64,000 bases of DNA from Streptococcus sp. 263_SSPC. GTDB taxonomy: Bacteria; Bacillota; Bacilli; Lactobacillales; Aerococcaceae. Shown here in pieces: positions 8,278 to 17,397 of the stretch. Each line of letters opens with the position of its first letter. Positions within the stretch are counted from its first letter, which is position 1. The notes beneath the pieces are model-generated. The model saw nothing but the letters and a program-made list of their open reading frames with translations, did no database searches and was not told the origin of the DNA. The DNA is taken from positions 89,343-153,342 of the forward strand of contig NZ_JVNU01000027.1 in the NCBI RefSeq assembly GCF_001071995.1, given 5' to 3'. Position numbers and translations under genes: made by a program.

Positions 8278-9681
8278 TTAGTTCAATTCAAAAAATTCTT
8301 TAGCGTTTTTATAACAAATTGCTTCTAAGAACTCTGTAATTAATTTTTCGTCATAAGGGATTCGACCACTTTCAATCCATTCAGTCACAAGTGACACTAA
8401 AATACGACGGAAGTAATCATGTCTTTGATACGATAAGAAGCTTCTTGAATCAGTCAGCATGCCTACAAAATTCCATAATAAACTTTGGTTCGCTAAGACT
8501 AGCATTTGTTCTCTCATTCCTTTTTCAGTATCAGAGAACCACCAAGCTGCACCAAATTGTAAACGACCTTTAATCCCTTCTTCGTTTGCTTGGAAGTTGG
8601 CTAGTGTATTGGCCAAAATATCGTTGTACGAAGGATTTAAGTTATAGAAAATACATTTTGGAAGACGATTCGATTCTTCTAATGCATTTAATAATTGGTT
8701 TAAAGCCAGTGCTAGATGCGTTTGATCTCCTGTTGAGTCAAAACCTGCATCTACACCAATTTTTTCAAAGTACTTACGGTTTGTATCTCGGACTGCACCA
8801 AAGTGAACTTGTGTCACTAGATTGTGTTTCTTGTATAACCCACATAAGGCAATAAACACTTCTGTTTGCCATTGTTGAATTTCTTCAAGAGTAGGCACTT
8901 CCCCACGAATCACTTTAGCAAAAATTGCATCTAATTCTTCTTTTGAAGCTCTCTTGTACAAGATTTCTCCAAAGCTAATATCACTTGCTTTACATCCGTT
9001 TGCTACAAAGAATTCGATACGTTGTTCTAAAGCTTCCACAAAGCTATCAAACGAACGAACTTCTACGTTAGTTACTTCTTGTAGTCTAGTCACAAAGCTA
9101 GCAAATTTTGGATGTGACACAAAGGCTTCGTCAGGGCGGAATGTTGGTGCAACAATTGTGTCAAAAGATGCATCTTCTGCAATCTTTTTATGCCATTCTA
9201 ACGAATCAAGAGGATGGTCAGTTGTTCCAATAAATTCTACATTTGCACGTTTAATCAATTTTCTTGGACTCAACTCTTCCTCTGCAATTGTTTGATTCAT
9301 ACGATCATAAATCATTTTCCAATTATCAGGAGTGACATACTCATCAATGCCAAAAACTTGTTTTAGTTCCAAATGGCTCCAGTGATATAAAGGATTTCCA
9401 AAAGCTTTAGCCAACGTTTTGGCCCATGCTTCAAATTTTTCTTCAGGAGTTGCATCTCCTGTAATCAAACGTTCATTCACGCCATTTGCACGCATTAAAC
9501 GCCATTTATAATGATCACCACCCAGCCATACTTGTACAGCATTTTCAAATGGGTTATCCTCAAAAATTTCTTGAGGTGATAAGTGACAGTGGAAATCTTC
9601 AATTGGAAGTTTTTCAACCAATCGGTACAAATCTTCCGCCACTTTACTTTGTAGTAAAAAATTTTTTCGATTAAATGTCAT
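8278..9681 (-). CDS. uxaC: Glucuronate isomerase
   Basis: Isomerises D-glucuronate to D-fructuronate (and galacturonate to tagaturonate). The 467 residues match UxaC length. DFHCHLSPQEI near residue 29 holds the metal-site histidines of the amidohydrolase-like fold, and GAAWWFSDTEKGM and MLTDSRSFLSYQRHDYFRR are conserved C-terminal stretches. GGAGG precedes the ATG. The stop of kdgA and the start of uxaC are 2 bp apart. With a beta-glucuronidase in the same cluster, glucuronate is the expected substrate. Confidence 0.97.
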   Translation of the reverse strand: MTFNRKNFLLQSKVAEDLYRLVEKLPIEDFHCHLSPQEIFEDNPFENAVQVWLGGDHYKWRLMRANGVNERLITGDATPEEKFEAWAKTLAKAFGNPLYHWSHLELKQVFGIDEYVTPDNWKMIYDRMNQTIAEEELSPRKLIKRANVEFIGTTDHPLDSLEWHKKIAEDASFDTIVAPTFRPDEAFVSHPKFASFVTRLQEVTNVEVRSFDSFVEALEQRIEFFVANGCKASDISFGEILYKRASKEELDAIFAKVIRGEVPTLEEIQQWQTEVFIALCGLYKKHNLVTQVHFGAVRDTNRKYFEKIGVDAGFDSTGDQTHLALALNQLLNALEESNRLPKCIFYNLNPSYNDILANTLANFQANEEGIKGRLQFGAAWWFSDTEKGMREQMLVLANQSLLWNFVGMLTDSRSFLSYQRHDYFRRILVSLVTEWIESGRIPYDEKLITEFLEAICYKNAKEFFELN

Positions 9682-9683
9682 GA

Positions 9684-10313
9684 TTAGTCCTCCAACGCAG
9701 AGACGAATTCTTTAGCAATGCGTGTTACACTTTCATAGCCTTCAGTTGCCACTTTTGCTCCAAGCGCACTTCCGACACCGACAGCAACCGCACCTTTTTC
9801 TTTCCACTCTTTAATATTTGTAAGAGAAACTCCACCCGAAGGCATTAAATTCACACTTGGGATTGGACCATGAATATCTTTAATAAATGAAGGTCCTAAA
9901 ACTCCACCAGGGAATAATTTAATAATTTTTGCTCCACCATTCATCGCTTGTACGATTTCAGTTGTTGTTGCACATCCTGGGAAGTAATCGATATGAGCTT
10001 CATGAGCGACTTTTTGAATATGCGCATCATAATGAGGGCTTACTAAAAACTCTGCTCCTGCAGCAATCGCCTCTTTAGCTAATTCTACTGTCATAATCGT
10101 TCCAGCACCAATCACTACTTCTGTTTCATTCGCATAGAATGCTTTTAATTCTGAAATAGCTTTTGAAGCATCAGGTGTTGTATAAGTTACTTCAATATTT
10201 TTAATACCACCCAATACTGAGTGCTTTGAAATTTCAATTGCATCATCTGATGATTTCCCGCGTATAACTGCAAAAATATAGTTTTGTTTTAATTGATCTA
10301 ATACACTTGACAT
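9684..10313 (-). CDS. kdgA: 2-keto-3-deoxy-6-phosphogluconate aldolase
   Basis: Cleaves KDPG to pyruvate and glyceraldehyde-3-phosphate. The 209-residue class I aldolase has the Schiff-base lysine in IIKLFPGG (Lys132), an N-terminal FAVIRGK segment, Glu41 in IEVTYTT and the MPSGGVS phosphate-binding loop. AAGGAG precedes the ATG. It is the first gene after the regulator and appears to have its own promoter and operator (10341-10390), so the catabolic genes kdgA to kdgK could be expressed separately from the upstream half. Confidence 0.96.
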   Translation of the reverse strand: MSSVLDQLKQNYIFAVIRGKSSDDAIEISKHSVLGGIKNIEVTYTTPDASKAISELKAFYANETEVVIGAGTIMTVELAKEAIAAGAEFLVSPHYDAHIQKVAHEAHIDYFPGCATTTEIVQAMNGGAKIIKLFPGGVLGPSFIKDIHGPIPSVNLMPSGGVSLTNIKEWKEKGAVAVGVGSALGAKVATEGYESVTRIAKEFVSALED

Positions 10314-10340
10314 AAGCTTTTTCTCCTTCTAGTAAAAAAA

Positions 10341-10383
10341 TAAAAGTCATCTGTTATCTCTATGATACATCAGATGACTTTTA
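10341..10383. promoter_or_regulatory. Inverted repeat between gntR and kdgA: operator and/or terminator
   Basis: Perfect 13-bp arms, TAAAAGTCATCTG (10341-10353) and CAGATGACTTTTA (10371-10383), flank a 17-bp centre. On the minus strand the second arm runs into a T-rich tract, so the hairpin could terminate the gntR transcript. The arm motif AAAGTCATCTG recurs at 10424-10434 and 17416-17429, and the variant AAAGTCATCTAAC near 17170-17190, all around this operon. That makes a DNA operator for the FadR-type regulator likely as well. Confidence 0.65.
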
Positions 10384-10390
10384 GTGTCAA
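10362..10390 (-). promoter_or_regulatory. Predicted promoter of kdgA-uxaC-uxuA-uxuB-kdgK
   Basis: TTGACA (10385-10390), a 17-bp spacer and TATCAT (10362-10367) on the minus strand, about 50 bp before kdgA. The spacer is occupied by one arm of the inverted repeat, a classic arrangement for repression by steric block. Confidence 0.7.
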
Positions 10391-10431
10391 TGACAATATT
10401 CTGTTTTTAAGCATCACTTTCGTCAGATGAC

Positions 10432-11112
10432 TTAGTTATAAGATAAGGTACGACGATTATCCGCTAAGTGTAATAACATTGCATCTCTAGCTCCGACTGC
10501 ATCGCGTTTCTTTATCGCTTTTACAATCTCTCTATGAGCACGAATTGTGTTCGCTTTGCTCTGCTCACTTGTAAAGAAATCATTATATAATTTAATCGAT
10601 TGAATAATAATTGGAATCAGTTGTTGCATCGCTACATTTCTACTAGCTTCCGCAATGGCACTATGAAATTGAATATCCAATCTAAAATGGATATCTCCTT
10701 CTGAATGAATTTCTTTTTCCAATGCCTTTTCAAGTCTTTCTAAAACAGCTACCTCTTCATCCGTAATATGCTGTGCTGCAAGGCTTGCCATTTGTGGCTC
10801 GATTAAGAAACGAACCTCAAACAAGTCTTGAGTTAGTTTCATATGATTATCAATCTCACCAAAACCTAAAGGATCTTTGATTGTCTCTGTTAGACTAGTG
10901 ATATAAGTACCTGACCCCTGGCGAACTTCCAATATATTTTTTGAAACTAGCATTTTCACTGCTTCACGTAACGTACTGCGTCCCACTTCTAAGTCTTGAG
11001 CCAATGTATATTCATTTGGCAACTTATCCCCAACATTTAAATCATTCTTTTCAAAATATTCAATAATTCGATTTGCGGTTTGTTCCACTAAAGAAACTGT
11101 TTTCTCTTTCAT
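10432..11112 (-). CDS. GntR-family regulator, FadR/FCD subfamily, of the hexuronate cluster
   Basis: A 226-residue transcription factor. Residues 5-75 form a winged helix-turn-helix (LPNEYTLAQDLEVGRSTLRE, then VRQGSGTYI). Residues 90-215 form the helical FCD ligand-binding domain. UxuR, ExuR and KdgR-type hexuronate regulators belong to this subfamily, and the gene lies between uidA and kdgA. It is therefore probably the local repressor, released by a hexuronate or pathway intermediate. The likely target sites are the repeated AAGTCATCTG motifs near 10341-10434 and 17165-17431 and the palindrome at 17264-17296. Confidence 0.85.
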   Translation of the reverse strand: MKEKTVSLVEQTANRIIEYFEKNDLNVGDKLPNEYTLAQDLEVGRSTLREAVKMLVSKNILEVRQGSGTYITSLTETIKDPLGFGEIDNHMKLTQDLFEVRFLIEPQMASLAAQHITDEEVAVLERLEKALEKEIHSEGDIHFRLDIQFHSAIAEASRNVAMQQLIPIIIQSIKLYNDFFTSEQSKANTIRAHREIVKAIKKRDAVGARDAMLLHLADNRRTLSYN

Positions 11113-11203
11113 CTCTATTCCCCATTCGACACTTTTTCGAACCTATTCTAACAGTTCTCACACTATAGCTCAAACCATTAGAATAGCATTCGAAAAGTAC
11201 TCA

Positions 11204-13006
11204 CTATTTTTTGTAATGATAGTTTGGAATAGCGTTCCAACGGTTTCTAAACAATTTAACGATTGATTTTGGATTTCTATTCCTTGTGAATAATCCTTTG
11301 TGGTTTCCTTGGATACGAATTAACGCATAACTATTTGTTTCAAAGTCAGCAAAGTTCCAAACATGTTCACCTACAAAGTTTTGGAGTTCATCAAATACTT
11401 CATGACTCATCTGATGGAATCGTTCTTGATACTCTTCAGTATACGGAACATCCCAATTTGAATGATATCCAGGTAATGTATCTGCACCGTACTCCGTCAT
11501 AATGATTGGTTTATCTGGATATTTTTCTTGCCATTTAAGCAACTCTTTACGAAGACCCTCGCGTGCTCCTTCAATATCCCCATGGTTGACATACCAACCG
11601 TAATAACGATTTAAGCAAAGCACATCAATCAATGGTGAAATTAAATCACGTTCTGGAGTTGCCATCATAATATTCACTACCGTTGTTGGACGGTTTTGCG
11701 GATCTAACTCTTTCACATATTTGACTAAAGGTTCGAAGTATTTATCGGCACCTTCTCCAGCACCATCTGGCTCGTTCGCTACACTCCATAAGACTACGCA
11801 CGCATGGTTCTTATCACGAGCAACAAGTTCCTTAAGTGCACGTTTATGGTTTTCCATGGTTTCATAATATTCCCATGTCTTAATCGGTTTAGATTCCCCT
11901 CTATTCATGCTTAAAGCAGCCGTAAAGTTTGCAAATAAACCAACAGCTGGAACTTCATCAATGACTAAGAATCCCATACGGTCTGATAAACGCATCATCT
12001 CTTCTGAATATGGATAGTGGGCTGTTCGGTATGAATTTGCCCCCATGTTTTTCATTAAATTCAAGTCCATCAAGTTTACAGCTTCGTTAAAACCACGACC
12101 ATTAACATAACTATCTTCATGTTTTCCAAACCCTTTGAAATATACCGGTTTGTCATTTACTAGGAATTGACCTTTTTCAACACGAATGGTACGAACTCCA
12201 AATAGTTCTTCGTATTCATCTACTAATTCTTCTCCAGCAAACAATTCAACTTTTGCTGTATAGAGATACGCATCTAATACTTCCCAGCGACGAACATTAG
12301 CAATTTCTAGTTCAGCTCCTGCCTCACCTTTTGCCACAACTTCACCATTTTCGTCTAAAATTGTTACTGTTGCATTTCCTCCATTAGCAGTATTCTCTAC
12401 CGCTACCTTTACAGTCGCATCATTTCCATGAATATCGTAAGTTACTACAATATCTTCGATACGCGCTTTAGGAAGGACTAATAATTGAACCGGACGTTGA
12501 ATCCCTGCATAGTTAAAGAAGTCGAAGTTTTCTGAAACTTTCTTTTTCACAGAACCATCCGGCAATAATTCTTCAGAGTAGTTACCGACTGGTAAAGTAG
12601 TATGATCTAAAATGTTATTAGCACAAACACTAATCAATAGTTCTTTTTCAATTGTCAATTCCTCAGGAATACGAACTTCAAATGGCGTAAAACCACCGAT
12701 ATGTTCTCCTAATAATTGACCGTTCACATATACTCTTGCTTGATGTGTTACAGAACCAAAACGAAGCACTAATTCTTCATCTGATTCGAAAGAAGGTACT
12801 CTAAAAGTACGCTCATACCAGTTATCTCCAATAAAATATCTTTTTTCAGATTCCACTGCTACATCATTAAATGAACTTGGTACCACCATTAAGTCTTCAG
12901 CAGAAAGGCGCGCATCCACCCCTGGAACGTATTCACCTTGCTTAAAGTTCCAAATTCCATCTAACGAATAACGTTTTCTCTTTGCATTTAAAACTGGATA
13001 TAACAT
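11204..13006 (-). CDS. uidA: Beta-glucuronidase (GH2)
   Basis: Hydrolyses beta-D-glucuronides to glucuronate and aglycone. At 600 residues it matches E. coli GUS in length and order: sugar-binding domain, immunoglobulin-like domain, then TIM barrel. The acid/base Glu is in SVANEPDG and the nucleophile Glu in IIMTEYGADT. Near the C-terminus, GNHKGLFTRNRNPK carries the N-x-K motif that contacts the glucuronate carboxylate and separates true glucuronidases from galactosidases. An insertion with SMNRGESKPIKTWEYY before the acid/base resembles loop 1 of gut GUS enzymes. No signal peptide is present, so it is cytoplasmic and acts after uptake by the adjacent symporter. Confidence 0.95.
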   Translation of the reverse strand: MLYPVLNAKRKRYSLDGIWNFKQGEYVPGVDARLSAEDLMVVPSSFNDVAVESEKRYFIGDNWYERTFRVPSFESDEELVLRFGSVTHQARVYVNGQLLGEHIGGFTPFEVRIPEELTIEKELLISVCANNILDHTTLPVGNYSEELLPDGSVKKKVSENFDFFNYAGIQRPVQLLVLPKARIEDIVVTYDIHGNDATVKVAVENTANGGNATVTILDENGEVVAKGEAGAELEIANVRRWEVLDAYLYTAKVELFAGEELVDEYEELFGVRTIRVEKGQFLVNDKPVYFKGFGKHEDSYVNGRGFNEAVNLMDLNLMKNMGANSYRTAHYPYSEEMMRLSDRMGFLVIDEVPAVGLFANFTAALSMNRGESKPIKTWEYYETMENHKRALKELVARDKNHACVVLWSVANEPDGAGEGADKYFEPLVKYVKELDPQNRPTTVVNIMMATPERDLISPLIDVLCLNRYYGWYVNHGDIEGAREGLRKELLKWQEKYPDKPIIMTEYGADTLPGYHSNWDVPYTEEYQERFHQMSHEVFDELQNFVGEHVWNFADFETNSYALIRIQGNHKGLFTRNRNPKSIVKLFRNRWNAIPNYHYKK

Positions 13007-13021
13007 GTATCATCCCTCTTT

Positions 13022-14746
13022 CTATAATCTAGCTTGCCATTTTTCTGTCCACACTAACTCATTAGGAGTTCCTTTGAATTCAGATTTCCCTTCAAGTTTG
13101 TCAATTACAACTTTAACTGTATTCTCATTACCGTGGTAAGCATTAATAAATGTTTTAACCATTGTTGCATCATGTAAATGAGTTGTAAAGTTTGTAGACA
13201 CAAATACAGTTGGTGCTTCATGTACATACCAAGGAACCTCATTCGACATTGCTGTCTTCCATTGGATGCGGTAATTATTTTGTGCACCATACCCAATCAC
13301 ATTTGCAACTACTAATGCTAAATCAACTGTATCTCTATACTCTAGTGTACGACCTTTGATACGACTATTTCCATCATTAACGGTTACTTTATATCCACGA
13401 CTTGTTAATTCATCTACGAAACGGTTTAAAACTGAATCATCATTAGCCATGATTCCACCTTTTTCACCATCTAAGTAATACAAGCGTACACGTTTATGAT
13501 CTACAGGATTAATTGGTAAGTTCTGTTGTGTGTCTTTAACAAGAGTAATTCCACGGTCAGCTGCTTCTTTTTGCCATTCTAGGTGTTCAGCGCAACCAAT
13601 GACTTCTAACTCTTTCTTATCTTTCAACAATGTACCATTTGCTTGTTTTTCAGGGAGATTTAATTTTGCTTTCAATCCTAAAATACGTCGTAATGCATCC
13701 GTCATACGTTCTTCAGTAATGACTCCATCGTGATATCCTTTTAACATGAAGTTAAAGTCTTCTTCCATATTGTTGAAGAACAAGAACATGTCACAGCCTG
13801 CAGCAATAGCTCCTGGAACATAATCCTCACGACGCATCGCACTTGTCATCCCTAACATGTGACTGGCATCTGTAATCACCATTCCGTTGAAGTCTAATTT
13901 TTCTTTTAGCAAGTCTTGAATTAATTCTTCAGCAAGTGTTGCTGGCATTACATCTTTATCTTCAAGGCCTGGACGAAGCGCTTTTTGATATTCAGGCAAT
14001 GCAATATGTCCAGCCATAATCATTTCAACACCATTTTCGATATGGTTGCGATATACTTTGCCAAAAGAATTTTCCCACTCTTCTACTGAAAGTTCATTCA
14101 CACCTAATATTAAGTGTTGGTCACGTTCTTCAGTTCCATCTCCAGGGAAGTGCTTCACACAGCAAACGACTTCTCGTTCCGCTTTTAATCCTTCTACATA
14201 TGCGTTTGTATATTTAATTACATCTTCAGCAGTTGTACCGTACGCACGAGTATTAACGATTGTATTTCTCCAGTTTTGTAAAATATCTACACATGGGTCA
14301 AAGTTAACATTTACACCAAGAGCCGTTTCTTCACGAGCAGATACAAGTCCTGCATGATAAGGAACCCATGTGTCACGACTTGCTTCGGATTGCGCACCAG
14401 AAGAAATATAAGTACCGCCCTTAACGGCACCGTCACCACCTGAATCGCAGTTTGCAGCCACTAATAATGGAATTTTTGTTTGAGATTGAAGATTATTAAT
14501 CAATCCCTGAACATCTTCTGGACTACCGTTCATATATCGGACGCCACCGATATGATATTTTTCAAGAATTTCTTTGTTGCTTAAGTTGTTTCCACTAAAA
14601 GCATCTCCTCCAAAGAAAAATAAGTTTGTAAATAATTGTCCCACTTTTTCTTCATCTGTCATGCCTTTAATTGTTGACTCAACCCATTCAATTTGATTCG
14701 GGTTCAAGTTGTAAGGTTTTTTTGATAAATCTACTAATCTTGCCAT
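13022..14746 (-). CDS. Glycoside hydrolase family 3 protein, NagZ-like beta-N-acetylhexosaminidase type
   Basis: A 574-residue cytoplasmic GH3 enzyme (no signal peptide). The N-terminal TIM barrel carries KHFPGDGTEERDQH, close to the KHFPGHG motif of NagZ-type beta-N-acetylglucosaminidases, where the His/Asp acts as catalytic acid. VITDASHM carries the nucleophile Asp. The last 180 or so residues form a second domain. It lies between the hexuronide symporter and beta-glucuronidase with AGGAGG before the ATG. A GlcNAc-releasing role on GlcNAc-GlcA oligosaccharides is an inference from these motifs and neighbours. A beta-glucosidase is the main alternative. Confidence 0.8.
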   Translation of the reverse strand: MARLVDLSKKPYNLNPNQIEWVESTIKGMTDEEKVGQLFTNLFFFGGDAFSGNNLSNKEILEKYHIGGVRYMNGSPEDVQGLINNLQSQTKIPLLVAANCDSGGDGAVKGGTYISSGAQSEASRDTWVPYHAGLVSAREETALGVNVNFDPCVDILQNWRNTIVNTRAYGTTAEDVIKYTNAYVEGLKAEREVVCCVKHFPGDGTEERDQHLILGVNELSVEEWENSFGKVYRNHIENGVEMIMAGHIALPEYQKALRPGLEDKDVMPATLAEELIQDLLKEKLDFNGMVITDASHMLGMTSAMRREDYVPGAIAAGCDMFLFFNNMEEDFNFMLKGYHDGVITEERMTDALRRILGLKAKLNLPEKQANGTLLKDKKELEVIGCAEHLEWQKEAADRGITLVKDTQQNLPINPVDHKRVRLYYLDGEKGGIMANDDSVLNRFVDELTSRGYKVTVNDGNSRIKGRTLEYRDTVDLALVVANVIGYGAQNNYRIQWKTAMSNEVPWYVHEAPTVFVSTNFTTHLHDATMVKTFINAYHGNENTVKVVIDKLEGKSEFKGTPNELVWTEKWQARL

Positions 14747-14767
14747 TTTACTTCCTCCTATAATGAA

Positions 14768-14795
14768 GCTCCGTAAACTCTTTAGCTTACGGAGC
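14768..14795 (-). other. Intercistronic hairpin between symporter and GH3 genes
   Basis: GCTCCGTAA and TTACGGAGC form a perfect 9-bp stem with a 10-nt loop in the 58-bp gap between two co-directional genes. There is no T tract, so it is more likely an RNA-processing or mRNA-stability element than a terminator. It could let the symporter and downstream enzymes be made in different amounts. Confidence 0.55.
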
Positions 14796-14804
14796 GTTGA
14801 TTAA

Positions 14805-16274
14805 TTATGCTTTTTGTTTTGCTAATGTTTCAGCTTTGATACGAGCAATTTCACTTTGAATTTCTTCCATTTTCTCTTTGTTTAATGGGTAGAATTTCAT
14901 TGCGATAATGTTACAGATGTATCCAAATATAACGAATCCACAGAACATCACTAAACCGATAAATTTCAATTCTGGTGTTAATGGTGTATCGACTTGAGGT
15001 AATTGTTCAGTAAAACCGATAGACGCACATAGGATACCTACAAATGCAGAACCGAATGAAGAAACAATTTTATCAACTGCACTGAATAAAGTTCCCATCA
15101 AACCAGGAACGTAACGCCCTGAACGATATACTTCGTAGTCCGCACAGTCAGCTGTCATAGGAATTACCATTGTCCCTGCTAAACCATTCGCACCTTGAGC
15201 TAAGATAAATAATGTTAAGAACGCAATTGTGAAGAATGATAATCCTGTGAACCCTTCAGCTCCTGGTAGTGAGAACGTTGAAGGATCTGCTACGTAGAAT
15301 AACCCAAATAGTAATCCATAAAGAATAATACCAGCCCATGAACCTAATAATAATGCTTTTCTTTGTCCAAGTTTTTGTGCAATAAATTTAACTCCAAGAA
15401 TCATGATTAAAATCTTAGGAATTAATGTATATTGGTTAAATGTATTAAGTAATTTATAGTTTCCACAAATAATACCAAAGATAATAACCGATACTGTAGC
15501 ATTAGTAGTAACCAAAGCTGCTAATTTATCTGTTGATGCAGATACTACTAGCATTTGGATAGCTCGGTTATTTTTTAATACATCCCAGTAGTCTCTGAAA
15601 GTAACTTTAACAGGTTCACCAGTACCGAAGAACTCTGTACGGTCTTTATCTTTAAGCGCGAAGATTGCTAACCAAGTGAAGATAAATGTTACAGGAGCGA
15701 TATACAACCATAACTCTTGGAATAATTCAGCAGTAAAGCCACCATATTTTGGCACTAAGTGTTGAGCAACAAACCCTGGTACTAATGCGAATAATGTAGC
15801 GTTATAGATACCATCGTAGATACCAAATGTTGGACGTTGTTTAGGATCGTTTGTTAAACAGCTTTGAGCTGATTTTGTTACTACTGTTTGTAAGGTATAA
15901 CCGATAATGTAGATTAAATAAATCACTAAGAAATAAATGAATCTATATTGTTCTGGTAAATGGTGAGTTGTAAAGAACATTAAGAAAGTAGTGATTAGTA
16001 ACACGATGTTACCAGCTGCCATAAACGGACGGTTTTTACCAAATTTTCCATCTGTTTTGTCTACAATATAACCAACGATTGGGTCTGTAACCGCGTCCCA
16101 AATACGCATGAATGTCATTACAGAAGTAGCCATTACTACCGCTACCCCAACATAACCTGTTAAATAGTAAGCAACGAAGTTCAATAGAACTAGCCATAAG
16201 TTTGTTGATGTATTATTTAAAGCAAATAACGCCATTTGCCACGTTTTCGCTCTATGAATTCCTGTGTTTTCCAT
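14805..16274 (-). CDS. Glycoside-pentoside-hexuronide (GPH) family cation symporter, likely glucuronide transporter
   Basis: A 489-residue membrane protein with about 12 hydrophobic helices, of the GPH family (UidB/MelB-like), which imports glycosides with Na+ or H+. The early segment RIWDAVTDPIVGYIVDKTDGKFGKNRPF is the family signature (residues 51-78). It follows the HAD gene by 19 bp and precedes GH3 and uidA. This predicts uptake of glucuronides or glucuronate-containing oligosaccharides. Substrate is inferred from context. AAGGAG lies ahead of the ATG. Confidence 0.9.
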   Translation of the reverse strand: MENTGIHRAKTWQMALFALNNTSTNLWLVLLNFVAYYLTGYVGVAVVMATSVMTFMRIWDAVTDPIVGYIVDKTDGKFGKNRPFMAAGNIVLLITTFLMFFTTHHLPEQYRFIYFLVIYLIYIIGYTLQTVVTKSAQSCLTNDPKQRPTFGIYDGIYNATLFALVPGFVAQHLVPKYGGFTAELFQELWLYIAPVTFIFTWLAIFALKDKDRTEFFGTGEPVKVTFRDYWDVLKNNRAIQMLVVSASTDKLAALVTTNATVSVIIFGIICGNYKLLNTFNQYTLIPKILIMILGVKFIAQKLGQRKALLLGSWAGIILYGLLFGLFYVADPSTFSLPGAEGFTGLSFFTIAFLTLFILAQGANGLAGTMVIPMTADCADYEVYRSGRYVPGLMGTLFSAVDKIVSSFGSAFVGILCASIGFTEQLPQVDTPLTPELKFIGLVMFCGFVIFGYICNIIAMKFYPLNKEKMEEIQSEIARIKAETLAKQKA

Positions 16275-16293
16275 GTTAATAACTCCTTATTTT

Positions 16294-17121
16294 TTATGAC
16301 TTAAATTGTGATAAATGATTATGATAAATTGCTTGATACTCTATGTCGTTGTAATGTCCGCCGATAAATTCTGGAAGAATTTTTGCAACTAACGTTTCCC
16401 ACGACTCTTTTTCTTTTCCAAATAAAATTGGATAGAAATGTACTTCATTAACTTTTGCAGCGTCTAAATCTCCAGGTGCATCTCCAACCATTAAGATTTT
16501 CTCTTTTTCGAATCCGAGAGACTTGATTTCTTTAATCGCTGCCGCTTTACTTCCCCGTTCTTGTCCGAAGAATTCTGAAACAAATGGCATTAACCCATGA
16601 CGTTTCCATTCGCTATTAACCGCTTCGCTATTGGCAGAAGAAACAATCGCAATCTGTGCTACTTTACTAATTTCTTCTAAAGCACTTTTCACTCCTTCAA
16701 AAGGTTTGTCTTCGCCAACAAGTTCTGTTTCAATGCCATGATTTACAGCTTTGCTCCACTCGAGCGCCTTCACTAGAACAGGATCATTACGCTTTGTAAT
16801 CTCCTCTTCCAGTGATTGATTCGAAAGAGAAGTTGTATGATTGCACCAGTTAGCAAATACTGTAAAGTCTTCAATTGATTCGCCATGTTCTTTAGCAAAC
16901 TCGAGACTAAGTAGCAATCCTTTGAAGCGATTAATTCCCCTCGTTTCAGAGAATAAGTTGACACGATTCCATTCTTTTAAGTAGACTTCTTGATTTTGAA
17001 TCTCGAAGAACTTTGCAGCTATCGGTCCAAAGAATCGAATGTGCTTAATATCCATTGTGTCCATTGCACAGCCATCAGAGTCGATGCATACCACGAATGG
17101 ACTTTCATCTGTTAAAGCCAT
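16294..17121 (-). CDS. HAD-superfamily hydrolase, first gene of the glucuronide operon
   Basis: A 275-residue haloacid dehalogenase-fold phosphatase. The nucleophile motif is CIDSDG (Asp14, Asp16), a helical cap follows, then VSSAN (motif II) and MVGDAPGDLDAA (motif IV). The start at 17121 has AGGAG 5 nt upstream; the longer in-frame start at 17136 would place the ribosome site inside the gene. Its role in glucuronide use is unknown. Family members dephosphorylate small sugar phosphates, so it may remove a phosphorylated dead-end product. It is the operon's first gene, directly behind the regulated promoter region. Confidence 0.8.
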   Translation of the reverse strand: MALTDESPFVVCIDSDGCAMDTMDIKHIRFFGPIAAKFFEIQNQEVYLKEWNRVNLFSETRGINRFKGLLLSLEFAKEHGESIEDFTVFANWCNHTTSLSNQSLEEEITKRNDPVLVKALEWSKAVNHGIETELVGEDKPFEGVKSALEEISKVAQIAIVSSANSEAVNSEWKRHGLMPFVSEFFGQERGSKAAAIKEIKSLGFEKEKILMVGDAPGDLDAAKVNEVHFYPILFGKEKESWETLVAKILPEFIGGHYNDIEYQAIYHNHLSQFKS

Positions 17122-17187
17122 ATGCTCTCCTTTCATAAAATATAATCATTTTCTAAAGTCTGCAGATGATTTTGTTAGATGACTTTC

Positions 17188-17204
17188 TATGCACTCGCTT
17201 ACAT
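17188..17204 (-). promoter_or_regulatory. Catabolite response element (cre) in the leader of the glucuronide operon
   Basis: ATGTAAGCGAGTGCATA on the minus strand fits the CcpA consensus WTGNAARCGNWWWCAWW at 15 of 17 positions. It lies 67 bp before the first gene and downstream of the predicted promoter, where CcpA would act as a roadblock when preferred sugars are present. Confidence 0.7.
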
Positions 17205-17263
17205 TAGTGCTTAAAAATAAAATCATCTCTTCTTTTAGAAATGATGTGATGTTTTGCAGTGAA

Positions 17264-17296
17264 TTCATCTGATGTATTCATTGTATCAGATATGAA
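17264..17296 (-). promoter_or_regulatory. Promoter/operator region of the glucuronide operon
   Basis: A 33-bp imperfect palindrome with CTGAT and ATCAG half-sites, flanked by TTCAT and ATGAA. Its minus-strand half TACATCAGATGA matches the sequence by the kdgA promoter. An extended -10 (TGATACAAT, with TACAAT at 17280-17285) lies inside it, so a bound regulator would cover the promoter. No good -35 box is visible. Confidence 0.6.
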
Positions 17297-17397
17297 TCAA
17301 AAAATAAATACCTAAATTAAAAATTTTTCAAACTTTTTTAAATAACTTTATTTCCCTTTAAATAAAGGTTTTATTAAATATAATAAGGAAATAAAAA

